Assembly: GCA_963815125.1 (NCBI GenBank)
Contig: CAWFFM010000014.1
Coordinates: forward strand, 186,001-250,000
Direction: 5' to 3'
DNA length: 64,000 bases
Origin: Actinocatenispora sp963815125
GTDB lineage: Bacteria > Actinomycetota > Actinomycetes > Mycobacteriales > Micromonosporaceae
Part shown: positions 42,692-51,475 of the stretch, piece after piece
Position numbering within the stretch: position 1 is the stretch's first letter
Layout: the number at the start of each line of letters is the position of its first letter
Program-made: the position numbers and the translations under genes
Notes under the pieces: model-generated
Database searches by the model: none
The model's input: only the letters and a program-made list of their open reading frames with translations
What the model was told of the DNA's origin: nothing

Positions 42692-43680
42692 GTGCCTGCC
42701 ACCCGTATCGCGCCGACGTCGCTTCGAGCCATCACCGTGGCGACGCTCGCCGCCCTGTCGGTACTGGCCCTGCTCGTCCTCGGGATGCCGGCGCACGCGA
42801 CGCCGTCCGAGGCGAACTGGACAAGCAGATCCAGTCCAAGTCGCAGGAATTCAACAAATCCGTCGAGAAGTACGACAAGGTCCTGACCGACCTGTCGGCG
42901 CAGCAAGAAGAAGCGCCGCGAAACTCGAGCGCAAGATCAAGCCGCTGAAGGTCAAGGTCGACGCCGCGCAACGCAAGGTCGGCACCATGGCCGCCGCGGC
43001 CTACCGGGGCGGCAAGGCCAGCGCGCTCAACTCCGTACTGACCAACGGCTCCGCCTCCACCATGCTCGACTCGATGTCGCTGCTCAACCAGATGGCGCGC
43101 TCACAGTCCGAGCAGATCTCCGCACTGGTCAAGGCGAAGAAGGAACTGGACGCGCAGAAGAACAAGCTCGACCAGACCATCGCGCGGCAGAACAAGCAGA
43201 AGAAGGACCTGGCGGGCGAAGAAGTCGAGACTGGACAAGGACGTCAAAAACTGCGGAACCTGCGCGTCCAGGCCTACGGCGAGCCGGTGACAGACCGCGT
43301 CGCGGGGCAACTACGGCCCGCCGCCGGAGATCCCGGGCAGCGCCGGAAAGGCCGTCGCGTACGCCTGGAACGCGCTCGGCGCCCCGTACAAGTACGGCGC
43401 GGCCGGCCCGGACACCTACGACTGCTCCGGCCTGACGATGGCGGCGTGGTCGGCGGCCGGCTACTCGCTGCCGCACAACACCAACGCGCAGCTCAACGCC
43501 ACCCACCGGATCAACGCAGGCGACCTGCAGCCCGGCGACCTGGTGTTCTACTACAACACCAACCACGTCGGCATCTACATCGGCAACGGCACGGTGATCC
43601 ACGCACCGACCGAGGGCCAGCCGGTGCAGAAGGCCGGCGTGAACTCGATGCCGATCAGCGGCTACGGCCGCGTCGGCTAG
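42692..43680 (+). pseudogene. NlpC/P60 cell-wall hydrolase, multiply frameshifted
   Basis: About 330 codons reading as one secreted endopeptidase only if the frame changes several times. Signal peptide AITVATLAALSVLALLVLGMPAHA (GTG 42692), coiled coil in pieces (LDKQIQSKSQEFNKSVEKYDKVL; KLERKIKPLKVKVDAAQRKV; AAAAYRGGKASALNSVL), then the catalytic NlpC/P60 domain with PDTYDCSGLTMAAW (Cys), LQPGDLVFYYNTNHVGIYIG (His) . Shifts are needed near 42817, 42912, 43221, 43247 and 43305. The start, riboswitch and catalytic triad are intact, so assembly error is possible. Confidence 0.85.
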
Positions 43681-43709
43681 CCCCTACCGGCACCCGACGC
43701 AGGAACGAC

Positions 43710-43740
43710 GCCGGCACCGGACCTGCATCCGGTGCCGGCT
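43710..43740 (+). terminator. Terminator of the NlpC/P60 gene
   Basis: Perfect 11-bp inverted repeat GCCGGCACCGG / CCGGTGCCGGC with an eight-base loop, followed by TTCTGTCT, a modest T-rich tail. Confidence 0.85.
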
Positions 43741-43865
43741 TCTGTCTGCGCGGGCATGATGTCGAGGTCTTGCCTGGTCCACACCGAATGCCCGATAGTG
43801 GAGCTCTGCGCGGAATCGACGTTGCCACACACCCCGTACGATCCCGCCCGGCCGAGGAGCCCATC

Positions 43866-44979
43866 ATGGCCAGATCAGCACAACGCCGAACGCTCGGCGA
43901 ACTCGGTGTCAGCCGCCGTACGCTCCTGCGGGCTCGGGCTCGGGCTCGGGCTCGCCGCCGGCGCCGGCGCGGCAGCCGCCGTACCGGGCACGGCGGACGC
44001 CGCCAGCATGCACCTCGACTTCGTCACCGGATTCAAGGTCCGCAACCTCACCGGACCCGCCGAGACCGGCGGCTTCGCCGCACCCTGGACCGACCTCGGC
44101 ATCCCCGCCCGGTGCCCGAACGGCACCATGCTGTTGGTCTGCGGTGACACCTTCGACGGCGGCGGAGTCGGCGGACCCGACTGGCGCGCCCCCGTCGGCC
44201 TCCGCTCCAGCAGCAGCGACCTCGGCTCACTGGTCATCGACGGCAGCGTCGGCGGCGCACACGCCAACGGCCTGGTCCCCGAAGGACACACCGGCGGCAC
44301 CACCGCCATCCCGTCCGACGTGTTCACCGTCGGCGGCAGCATGTACATGCACCTCATGCGCGGCGTCATCTACCAGACCGACCACTCCGACTTCTGGCGC
44401 TCCGACGACAACGGCGAAACCTGGCAGTACCTGTGCCAGTGGCCCGGCAACCAGTACAACGGGCAGTTCCAGCAGAAGACGTACGCGGTCGCCGACGACG
44501 GCTACTGCTACGTCCTCTCTACGGTGTTCAACCGGGACGTCACCTCGGATCTGCTGCTGCACCGGGTGCCGCAGAACCAGCTCGGCAACCCGGCCGCGTA
44601 CCAGCCGTGGGGCTACGCCAACGGCAACTGGGCCTGGGGCAACTACCCGACGAGCATCAGCGGACCGCGTCGATGGGGCGAGATCTGCTTCCGCGCGATG
44701 GGCGGGCAGTACGCGTTCACCTGGCTGAACATGGACGCGCTGGGCATCCGCGCGCAGGTGTTCCCGCTGCCCACCTCGAACCTGTACACCACCCCGGAAC
44801 AGACCATCATCGTGCCGACCGTGCCCGGCGCCGAGGGCGGCAATGCGGTGGCCAGCCCGTACGGCGGTTTCATCATCCCCGGCTCGACCTTCGACAACTT
44901 CCACGTCTGCGTCAGCCAGTGGTACGACAACCAGAACTACCGGGTGATGCACTACCAGATCAACGGCCTGTCGTACTGA
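43866..44979 (+). pseudogene. Tat-exported DUF4185 protein, frameshifted in signal peptide
   Basis: The ATG at 43866 opens a twin-arginine signal (GVSRRTLLR) but the frame is lost in the run GGGCTCGGGCTCGGGCTCGGG near 43929; resuming one frame over gives GLGLGLGLAAGAGAAAAVPGTADAA and then a full DUF4185 domain of about 340 residues (TDLGIPARCPNGTMLLVCGDTF, HSDFWRSDDNGETW, GEICFRAMGGQYAFTWLNM, FDNFHVCVSQWYDNQNYRVMHYQI). A single missing base in a tandem repeat would explain it, either slippage or read error. DUF4185 proteins are beta-propellers of unknown, possibly glycan-binding role. Confidence 0.8.
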
Positions 44980-44990
44980 CGGTTCGCCAG

Positions 44991-45037
44991 TTCCGCCGGC
45001 CGACCGGGTGGCGTGCCGCGCCACGGAGCCGGCGGAA
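44991..45037 (+). terminator. Terminator-like hairpin after DUF4185 gene
   Basis: TTCCGCCGG (44991-44999) pairs with CCGGCGGAA (45029-45037), with a 29-base loop that has its own pairing (GGTGGCG/CGCCAC), followed by AATTCT. Located 12 bp after the stop. Confidence 0.5.
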
Positions 45038-45060
45038 AATTCTCCGGTTCCCGGTGTCCA

Positions 45061-45078
45061 GAACGGCCGCGGCCGTTC
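45061..45078 (+). promoter_or_regulatory. 18-bp palindrome upstream of the YCII/sigma operon
   Basis: Perfect palindrome GAACGGCCGCGGCCGTTC, 55 bp before the YCII start. Its location suits an operator; no cognate regulator is identified. Confidence 0.4.
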
Positions 45079-45132
45079 GTCCTTAGGATGAAGGTCGGCG
45101 ACCAGCGCCGACCCGGGGCCCAAGGAGAAGCC

Positions 45133-45477
45133 ATGCCCACCTACCTCGCACTCGTCTACACCCCGGACGTCGACTGGAGCCAGCCGGAGCACGCCGGAGC
45201 GATGGGCGACTACGCCGAATTCGGTCAGGCCGCCGAAGCCGTCATCAAGGGCGGCAACGTGCTGTACCCCACCTCCTCCGCGACGACCGTACGGGTCTCC
45301 GGCGGCAAGGGCGGCGACGTGATCACCTCGGACGGCCCGTACGCGGAGACCAAAGAGGCGTTGACCGGCTACTACGTACTGGAATGCGCCGACCTGGACG
45401 AGGCCGTCGCGGTCGCCGCGAAGATCCCCGCCGCCTGGGACGGTGCCGTCGAGGTCCGCCCCGTACTGACCTTCTGA
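45133..45477 (+). CDS. YCII/DGPF-domain protein
   Basis: 114 residues. Starts MPTYLALVYTPDVDW and contains the DGPF-type signature TSDGPYAETKEALTGYYVLECADLDEAVAVAAKIPAA. AAGGAG precedes the ATG. Such proteins are the constant partner of ECF42 sigma factors, whose gene follows 31 bp later; they may signal to or be controlled by the sigma factor. Confidence 0.95.
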   Translation: MPTYLALVYTPDVDWSQPEHAGAMGDYAEFGQAAEAVIKGGNVLYPTSSATTVRVSGGKGGDVITSDGPYAETKEALTGYYVLECADLDEAVAVAAKIPAAWDGAVEVRPVLTF

Positions 45478-45508
45478 CCGGTCGACGGTACGGCGGACGA
45501 CGGGGACC

Positions 45509-46729
45509 ATGGCTGCCGGTGACGCGGTCGCACGGCTGGTACGCGAGGAACGCACCCGCGTACTGGCCACCCTGATCCGTGTCACCGGAAGCGTCCAGCT
45601 CGCCGAGGACGTCGCGCAGGACGCCGTCGTACGCGCACTGGAAACCTGGCCGCGCGACGGCGTACCGGACAACCCGCGGGCCTGGCTGCTGGTCACCGCG
45701 AAACGCCGGGCCGTGGACATCATCCGGCGGGAGGCACGGCGCTCCGGCAAGGAGGCGCAGGCGATGACGCTCAGCGACCCGACGCCCGAGCCGCCCGAGG
45801 TCGTCCGGGACGACCTGCTGCGCCTGGTGTTCACCTGCTGCCACCCGGCCCTGTCGCTGGAGGCTCAGGTCGCACTGGCGCTACGTACCCTCGGCGGGCT
45901 GACCACCACCGAGGTCGCCCGCGCGCTCGTGGTGCCCGAGGCGACCATGGCCAAACGGCTCACCCGGGCCAAGCGCAAGATCCAGCAGGCCCGGATCCCG
46001 TACCGGGTGCCGGCCGCGGAGGAACTGCCGGACCGGCTCGCCGGGGTCGCCGCCACCGTGTACCTGATCTTCAACGAGGGCTACGCCGCCGGCACAGGCG
46101 ACGACCTGGTGCGGGTCGCACTGGCCGACGAGGCGGTCCGGCTCGGTCGGCTGCTGCACGAGCTGATGCCCGACGAGCCGACCGTACTGGGCCTGCTCGC
46201 GCTGCTGCTGTTGCACGACTCGCGCCGCGCCGCCCGGCTGGACGGTGCCGGTCGGCTGGTGCTGCTCGCCGGGCAGGACCGTACCCGGTGGGACGCCCGG
46301 CAGATCGCCGAAGGCGTCACCCTGGTCGGTACCGCGCTGCGGCGCACCCCGGACCGGCCGGACCGCTACGTCGTGCAGGCCGCGATCGCGGCGTGCCACG
46401 CGCTGGCAGCCACGTACGCCGACACCGACTGGGACGCGGTGATCTCCTGGTACGACGTACTGCTGCGGGTACAGGACACCCCGGTCGTTGCGCTCAACCG
46501 GGCTGCGGCGGTCGCCGAACGCGACGGCCCGGCCGCCGGACTCGCCCTGGTCGACGCGATCGACGGGCTGGCCGACTATCCGTGGTGGCACGCCAGCCGC
46601 GGCGAGCTGCTGCACCGGCTCGGACGGGCCGGGGAGGCGCGGGAGGCGTACGGGCAGGCTCTTCAGCTCGGCATGAACGGGCCGCAGGCCGACCACATCC
46701 TGCGCCGGATCGCCGAACTGCCCACCTGA
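45509..46729 (+). CDS. ECF42-type RNA polymerase sigma factor
   Basis: 406 residues, much longer than ordinary ECF sigmas. Region 2 (LIRVTGSVQLAEDVAQDAVVRALETWPRDGVPDNPRAWLLVTAKRRAVD), region 4 (SLEAQVALALRTLGGLTTTEVARALVVPEATMAKRLTRAKRKI), then a 220-residue C-terminal extension of the DUF6596/TPR type, known in ECF42 to be needed for activity. YCII partner directly upstream. The target promoter is not visible here, but in this group it commonly precedes the YCII gene. Confidence 0.95.
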   Translation: MAAGDAVARLVREERTRVLATLIRVTGSVQLAEDVAQDAVVRALETWPRDGVPDNPRAWLLVTAKRRAVDIIRREARRSGKEAQAMTLSDPTPEPPEVVRDDLLRLVFTCCHPALSLEAQVALALRTLGGLTTTEVARALVVPEATMAKRLTRAKRKIQQARIPYRVPAAEELPDRLAGVAATVYLIFNEGYAAGTGDDLVRVALADEAVRLGRLLHELMPDEPTVLGLLALLLLHDSRRAARLDGAGRLVLLAGQDRTRWDARQIAEGVTLVGTALRRTPDRPDRYVVQAAIAACHALAATYADTDWDAVISWYDVLLRVQDTPVVALNRAAAVAERDGPAAGLALVDAIDGLADYPWWHASRGELLHRLGRAGEAREAYGQALQLGMNGPQADHILRRIAELPT

Positions 46730-46852
46730 CCGCTCCGCGCCGTTCTGCCACACCACCCCGTTCTGCCGCGCCACGCGGGACAGGCGGATGTTGTCGGTGT
46801 CTCTGGGTAGGCTGCCGGACACTTACCGGGCGCATGAAATTCGGAGGCTGGC

Positions 46853-47263
46853 GTGGTCACCACCGGGCAGCAGAAGATCACCACATTCCTGATGTTCGAA
46901 GGTCGCGCCGAGGAGGCCATGACCTTCTACACGTCGCTGTTCGACGACGGCGAGATCACCAGCATCACCCGCTACGGCGCCGGCGAACCAGGGCCCGAAG
47001 GCACCGTGCAGCACGCGATCCTCACCCTGGCGGGCCAGCAGTTCATGTGCATCGACAGCGCGGTGCACCACCAGTTCAGCTTCACCCCGGCGATGTCGCT
47101 CTACGTCCAGTGCGCCACGGTCGAGGAGATCGAGCGACTCTACGGCGCCCTGTCGACCGACGGACAGGCGCTGATGCCGCTCGGCGAGTACGGCTTCAGC
47201 GCCAGGTTCGGCTGGGTGAACGACCGCTTCGGCGTCTCCTGGCAGCTCACCCTGCCGAGCTGA
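46853..47263 (+). CDS. PhnB-like VOC-superfamily protein
   Basis: 136 residues. VOC fold of the 3-demethylubiquinone methyltransferase-like/PhnB group: KITTFLMFEGRAEEAMTFYTSLF, GPEGTVQHAILTLAGQQFMCIDSAVHHQFSFTPAMSLYVQC, ending FGWVNDRFGVSWQL. Despite the family name it is not a ubiquinone methyltransferase; metal-binding glyoxalase-type function is plausible. GTG start with CGGAGG upstream. Possibly part of the ECF42 regulon, as such VOC genes often are. Confidence 0.9.
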   Translation: MVTTGQQKITTFLMFEGRAEEAMTFYTSLFDDGEITSITRYGAGEPGPEGTVQHAILTLAGQQFMCIDSAVHHQFSFTPAMSLYVQCATVEEIERLYGALSTDGQALMPLGEYGFSARFGWVNDRFGVSWQLTLPS

Positions 47264-47481
47264 CAGAACCTCGCTCCAGCTGTCATTCAGGGCGTATCTG
47301 CACACCTGCTGCGCTGCTCGACCCGGCCGCCAGGATGTCGGTGGAGGTCGCGACACTGTGACCGGTAAGCTCGGGTCGGAGCCGAAGGGCACGCAAGGGG
47401 CACCCGACACAAAGCCGACAGCCTCGACCGTGGCCTAGGATCCGACCGAAGGCCGGTTGAGCTGCAGCGATACCGGCACAG

Positions 47482-47554
47482 GCCCTCGTAGCTCAGGGGA
47501 TAGAGCACCGCTCTCCTAAAGCGGGTGTCGCGCGTTCGAATCGCGCCGGGGGCA
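47482..47554 (+). tRNA. tRNA-Arg(CCT)
   Basis: 73-nt cloverleaf, no encoded CCA. Acceptor GCCCTCG pairs with CGGGGGC, D arm GCTC-GAGC, anticodon stem CCGCT/AGCGG with loop CTCCTAA giving CCT (codon AGG), T arm CGCGTTCGAATCGCG. Confidence 0.96.
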
Positions 47555-47640
47555 CACTCTGACCAGCGAAAACGGCCTGCACCGGCGATCTTGCCGGGCG
47601 GGCCGTTTCGGTGCGGGGGCACCAGGGGCCACGCACGGAC

Positions 47641-48217
47641 TCAGGGGTGGATCTTCTCTCCCTCGGCCAGCATCGCTACGTACTTGTCGATCCGTCGCTC
47701 CCTGGTCTCAGGCTTCTTGGCGTCCTGGATCCGGTAGAGGATCGCGTAGCGATTCTGCCGGTCGAGGGTCTCGAAGAACTCTGCGGCAGCCGGGTTTGCG
47801 GCCAGCGCCGCCGCCAGGTCGTCAGGCACCGAGGACGTCCGCGAACCGTCGTACGCCGCCTGCCAGCGTCCGTCCACCTTCGCCTCGCTCGACCTCGGCC
47901 AGTCCGGCAGGCCGCATCCGGCCCTGCTCGATCAGGGCTTCGGCCTTGTCCCGATTGATCTTGGACCACCTGCTGTTCGCCCTGCGCGGCGTGAAGCGCT
48001 GTAGCCAGTACTGGTCGTCGAGCTTGCCCTTCTGCCCGTCGATCCATCCGTAGCACAGCGCCACATCGAGGGCCTGCGCGTAGTCGAGGGCCACGACACC
48101 AGGGCGCTTCTTCCGCAGCTTGAGCCAGACACCTGCGGAAGTGGCGTGTTGATCGCTCAGCCAGGTCTCCCATGCCTCAGCAGAGTCGAACGAGACGATC
48201 TCCTTCTCCGCGGCCAT
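47641..48217 (-). pseudogene. YdeI/OmpD-associated-family protein, frameshifted
   Basis: Reads as about 192 residues with one shift. First part: EIVSFDSAEAWETWLSDQHATSAGVWLKLRKK, VALCYGWIDGQKGKLDDQYWLQRFTPRRANSRWSKINRDKAEALIEQGRMRPAGLAEVER. Near 47880 one extra base breaks the frame; the rest, VDGRWQAAYDGSRTSSVPDDLAAALAANPAAAEFFETLDRQNRYAILYRIQDAKKPETRERRIDKYVAML, is the normal family C-terminus. No other damage. Minus strand, ending shortly after tRNA-Arg. Confidence 0.85.
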
Positions 48218-48369
48218 CTCGTCACCCCTCCCGTCATCAGCCTGTCGAGAGTACCCACGAGGACCGACATCAAAGGTGATGCTCCTCTGCGGTCAGGGCC
48301 ACCAATGGTGACGCTGATTGCGACCTGGGCGTTATGGTGCAGGGCGTCTCGTACGGCGGGGAGGTTGGC

Positions 48370-49176
48370 GTGCAATCAGGTCCTGTACACCGTGAACTGA
48401 TCCGCGAGGGCACACGTATCCGGTACCGGGACCACGGCGGCACCGGGACACCGATCGTGTTCCTGCACGGCCTTGCGGGTCATGCGGGCGAGTGGCAGGA
48501 GACGGCCCGTCGGCTGCGGCAGACGCATCGCGTCATCGCCGTCGATCAGCGCGGCAACGGCGAGAGTGAGCGCCGGCCGCAGGACGTCTCCAGGGCCGCG
48601 TACGTCGCCGACTTCGTGGCGGTCATCGACCAGCTCGACCTGCCGAGCGTGGCCCTGGCGGGGCAGTCGATGGGTGGCCAGGCAGCGATGCTCGCCGCCG
48701 CAGCGCATCCGGACCGCGTCGACGCCCTGGTCATGATCGAAGCCGGCGCCGGCGGCCCCACCCCGGACGGCCCCTCACACATCGAGAGCTGGTTGAACTC
48801 CTGGCCGGTCCCCTTTGCGTCGCGGCGGGCGGCAGCCGAATTCTTCGGCGGCGGGGCACGCGGTCGAGGCTGGGTGGACGGCCTGGAGTGGCGTACGGAC
48901 GGCGGATGGCCGAGGTTCGACGCCGACATCATGGTGCGCTCGGTACTGGAGAACTCCGTACGTTCCTTCTGGGACGAGTGGCAGAAGGTGCGGTGCCCGA
49001 GGTTGTTGGTGCTGGCGGAGTCGGGGTTCATCTCCGCGGAGGAGTCGGCGGAGATGGTCCGGCGGCGGCCAGACACCACGGTGGTCCACGTTCCAGGAGT
49101 TGGTCACGACCTGCATCTGGAGGATCCGGACGCCCTGCACGTCGCCCTCACGGACTTCTTCGGCTCACTCGCCTGA
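48370..49176 (+). CDS. Alpha/beta-fold hydrolase
   Basis: 268 residues. Oxyanion region VFLHGLAGHAGEWQ, IAVDQRGNGESERRP, nucleophile elbow LAGQSMGGQAA, acid in the CPRLLVLAESGFIS region, and catalytic His in VPGVGHDLHLEDPDAL. A full catalytic triad is thus expected. GTG start. Substrate unknown; the family spans esterases, haloalkane dehalogenases and peptidases. Confidence 0.92.
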   Translation: MQSGPVHRELIREGTRIRYRDHGGTGTPIVFLHGLAGHAGEWQETARRLRQTHRVIAVDQRGNGESERRPQDVSRAAYVADFVAVIDQLDLPSVALAGQSMGGQAAMLAAAAHPDRVDALVMIEAGAGGPTPDGPSHIESWLNSWPVPFASRRAAAEFFGGGARGRGWVDGLEWRTDGGWPRFDADIMVRSVLENSVRSFWDEWQKVRCPRLLVLAESGFISAEESAEMVRRRPDTTVVHVPGVGHDLHLEDPDALHVALTDFFGSLA

Positions 49177-49276
49177 GTCCAGCTGGTTCGGCGTCCGTCC
49201 TGCCACGCCCACTCCTGCGGAAGCCTCGACCTGCCCGTGGCCGCCGTTACGGCGGGAGTTTGTCGGCGCGCGCAGC

Positions 49277-50695
49277 TCAGGACGACCAGGCGGCGAGCAG
49301 GTCGGCCGGGCCGTACGCGGCATCGAGGCCCGTGCAGTCGGTACCGCTGCGCGAGACAGCGACCAGCGGGACAGGATCGGGGGTGAGCGCGTCGCGGTGG
49401 TGGCGCAGCGCCGCGAGATCATGCCGGTCGAACGGGGAGTTCTCCAGCCACTTCACCGAGCCCACGAACAGCAGTTCCTTGGCGATCGGCTCCCGATCCG
49501 CTCCGACGATGTCGATCTCCACGTCGTTGGAACGCGTCCAGTAGCCGCCGATGGCGGGCGCAGCGGGAAGGTGCGCGTCGGGCAGCAGCCGCGCCAGTGC
49601 CTCGCGTACCAGGGGCTCAACAGCCCGGCCGCGCCAACTGGTCCAGTTGTCGCGGATACGCCGCAGGGTCAGATCGCCGCGACCTCTCTCGATCTCCTCC
49701 ATCGCCGGGCCCAGAAGCTTCAGCCAGAAGCGCAGGTAGGGGTCGGCAACCCGGTAGCGGCGTTCCTTTGACGGCCGGGTGGACAGGGGAAGCTCCGCGG
49801 CGATCAACCGCTTGTCGGCGAGGATCCCCAGCGACCGCTGCAGCGGCGTCGCACCGATGTCTCCGGCCACCCGGGCGATGTTGGAGAACGTCCGCTCGCC
49901 ACTGCCGATCGCCGACAGCACGGTACGGGCCTGCGCCTGCCGGGGAAACTCTGCGGCAAGCAGGCGCTCCGCCGAGACGAGCAGGGGCGAGACCGGGTCG
50001 CTGAGCGCATCCGCCAGGAAGTCCCACATCCCCGCACCGTGTGGCCACTCCGCGCAGATCAGTGGCAGGCCACCGGTGATCAGAGCCGCGTCGAAGGCCG
50101 CAGCCGGTTCAAGGCCGAGCATCTCGCCGACATCCGCAGGATTCAGCGGTCCCAGCACCATCTCCCGTCCGCGCTGGTGGAACGGGCGTCCGTAACTGTT
50201 CAGCGCTTCCATCATGGACAGGTCGGAGCCGATGAGCACCAGCAGTACCGGCTTGGTCTCCAGTACCCGGTCCCAGGCGCGCTGCAGCATGCCCTCGAAC
50301 GCGCCGGTGGCATCCATCAGGTACGGCAGCTCGTCCATGACCACGACGCTGGCCCGGTCGGTCGGCAGTGCCGCCGCCAGTACGTCGAAGGCGGCATCCC
50401 AACTCGTCGGGCGGGCCGCGAACAGCAGGTTCGCCTGCGGCAGGTTGGAGGATCGCGCGTCCTGGCCGAGCCGTTCCAGGTCCGACTCGGGCGACGCACC
50501 GGTGGCGGCGTAGAAGAGGAAGGGCGCGCCGGACCGGTCGGCGAAGCGTTCCACCAACCGCGACTTGCCGACCCGGCGACGCCCGCGGAGCATCACACAC
50601 CGGCCGGGACGCTCCCTGCCGACGCCTGCCGTCACCTTGCCCAGCTCGCGGTCGAGCGTCCTGAGCTCCTGCCGCCTACCCACGAAGTCCGCCAC
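49277..50695 (-). CDS. ATPase of the archaeal-ATPase/DUF234 type
   Basis: 472 residues. N-terminal P-loop ATPase: VMLRGRRRVGKSRLVERF (Walker A) and VVVMDELPYLMD (Walker B with Glu), a winged-helix middle (SGERTFSNIARVAGDIGATPLQRSLGILADKRLI), FLxFW-type stretch PYLRFWLKLLGP, and a C-terminal DUF234 domain (YWTRSNDVEIDIVGADREPIAKELLFVGSVKW) that has the E..D..(E/Q).K look of a restriction-endonuclease-like nuclease core. GTG 50695 lies behind GGGGGAGG. Such ATPases are linked to mobile DNA or defence in archaea and some bacteria, but the role is unproven. Confidence 0.85.
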   Translation of the reverse strand: MADFVGRRQELRTLDRELGKVTAGVGRERPGRCVMLRGRRRVGKSRLVERFADRSGAPFLFYAATGASPESDLERLGQDARSSNLPQANLLFAARPTSWDAAFDVLAAALPTDRASVVVMDELPYLMDATGAFEGMLQRAWDRVLETKPVLLVLIGSDLSMMEALNSYGRPFHQRGREMVLGPLNPADVGEMLGLEPAAAFDAALITGGLPLICAEWPHGAGMWDFLADALSDPVSPLLVSAERLLAAEFPRQAQARTVLSAIGSGERTFSNIARVAGDIGATPLQRSLGILADKRLIAAELPLSTRPSKERRYRVADPYLRFWLKLLGPAMEEIERGRGDLTLRRIRDNWTSWRGRAVEPLVREALARLLPDAHLPAAPAIGGYWTRSNDVEIDIVGADREPIAKELLFVGSVKWLENSPFDRHDLAALRHHRDALTPDPVPLVAVSRSGTDCTGLDAAYGPADLLAAWSS

Positions 50696-50725
50696 GCTGT
50701 CACCTCCCCCCGCCGTACGAGCAGA

Positions 50726-50760
50726 TACTAACATCGATGTTAGTAACATGAATGTTAGTA
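50726..50760. promoter_or_regulatory. AT-rich palindromic operator with repeated half-sites
   Basis: Perfect 20-bp palindrome TACTAACATCGATGTTAGTA at 50726-50745, followed by a third half-site ATGTTAGTA at 50752-50760 and the overlapping AACATgaATGTT. It lies 31 bp before the ATPase start codon. The contrast with the GC-rich surroundings makes it a strong operator candidate. Confidence 0.7.
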
Positions 50761-50888
50761 TGGCTACCCTATCCGGCCCAGTCCTGAACGAAGGGCGGGC
50801 TGGCGCCGCGACCGGTACGGCTGGTTCCTGTCGCGGCTTCCTCGGAAGCCGCCCTTCATTAGGAGCTCATTCGGGTTGTACGACCCGC

Positions 50889-51440
50889 TCACTTCAGGTC
50901 CAGCACCATGGCGTCGTACCGCGGTGCGTCGTCGAAGGGCTGGATCTCGCCGAGCTTGCGCCAGCCCCAGCTCACGTACGCGGGTCGGGCCGGGATGTTG
51001 TCCGGGCGAACGAGCAGGGTTGCGCGCTGCTCGCTCCGGTCGGCGAGCAATGAGTCGTGTAGCGCGCGGCCGTAACCTTTGCTGGTGTGGCTCGGCGTCA
51101 CCATGAGTTCGTTGAAGGCAAAGGTGCGAGTGCCGTCCTCGGCCACGTCGCCCGGGTCGACCTCGGTCCGCAATCCCTTCCACCAGCCCGTTCCGGCCGG
51201 GAGTGTGAAGCCCAGCGCGCATCCGATCAGGTCGGCGCCGGCGTGCCCGACGACCAACGCGAAACCTGGACGGCCGGCATAGCTTTCCAGTCGCTCCCAG
51301 TGCCGCTCCGGCGCGAAGAACGGATCGGCGATCAGGTCGGCGTAGCAGTCCGCGTACACATCGAGAAGCGGAGTCTTGAGGGCGCGCATGTCCTCGGCGC
51401 TGAGATGCTGAACGGCCAGTTCGGTGTGACTGCTGGGCAT
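50889..51440 (-). CDS. GNAT-family acetyltransferase
   Basis: 183 residues. Central GNAT region: GFALVVGHAGADLIGCALGFTLPAG, FAFNELMVTPSHTSKGYGRALHDSLLADRSEQRATLLVRPDNIPARPAYVSWGWRKLGEI with acetyl-CoA loop HTSKGYG. No function beyond acetyl transfer can be read. Minus strand, 35 bp after the XRE-TPR regulator gene and perhaps co-transcribed with it. Confidence 0.9.
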   Translation of the reverse strand: MPSSHTELAVQHLSAEDMRALKTPLLDVYADCYADLIADPFFAPERHWERLESYAGRPGFALVVGHAGADLIGCALGFTLPAGTGWWKGLRTEVDPGDVAEDGTRTFAFNELMVTPSHTSKGYGRALHDSLLADRSEQRATLLVRPDNIPARPAYVSWGWRKLGEIQPFDDAPRYDAMVLDLK

Positions 51441-51475
51441 GCTGATGCCTCCGGCGGAGTCGGGAACGGTGCGGC

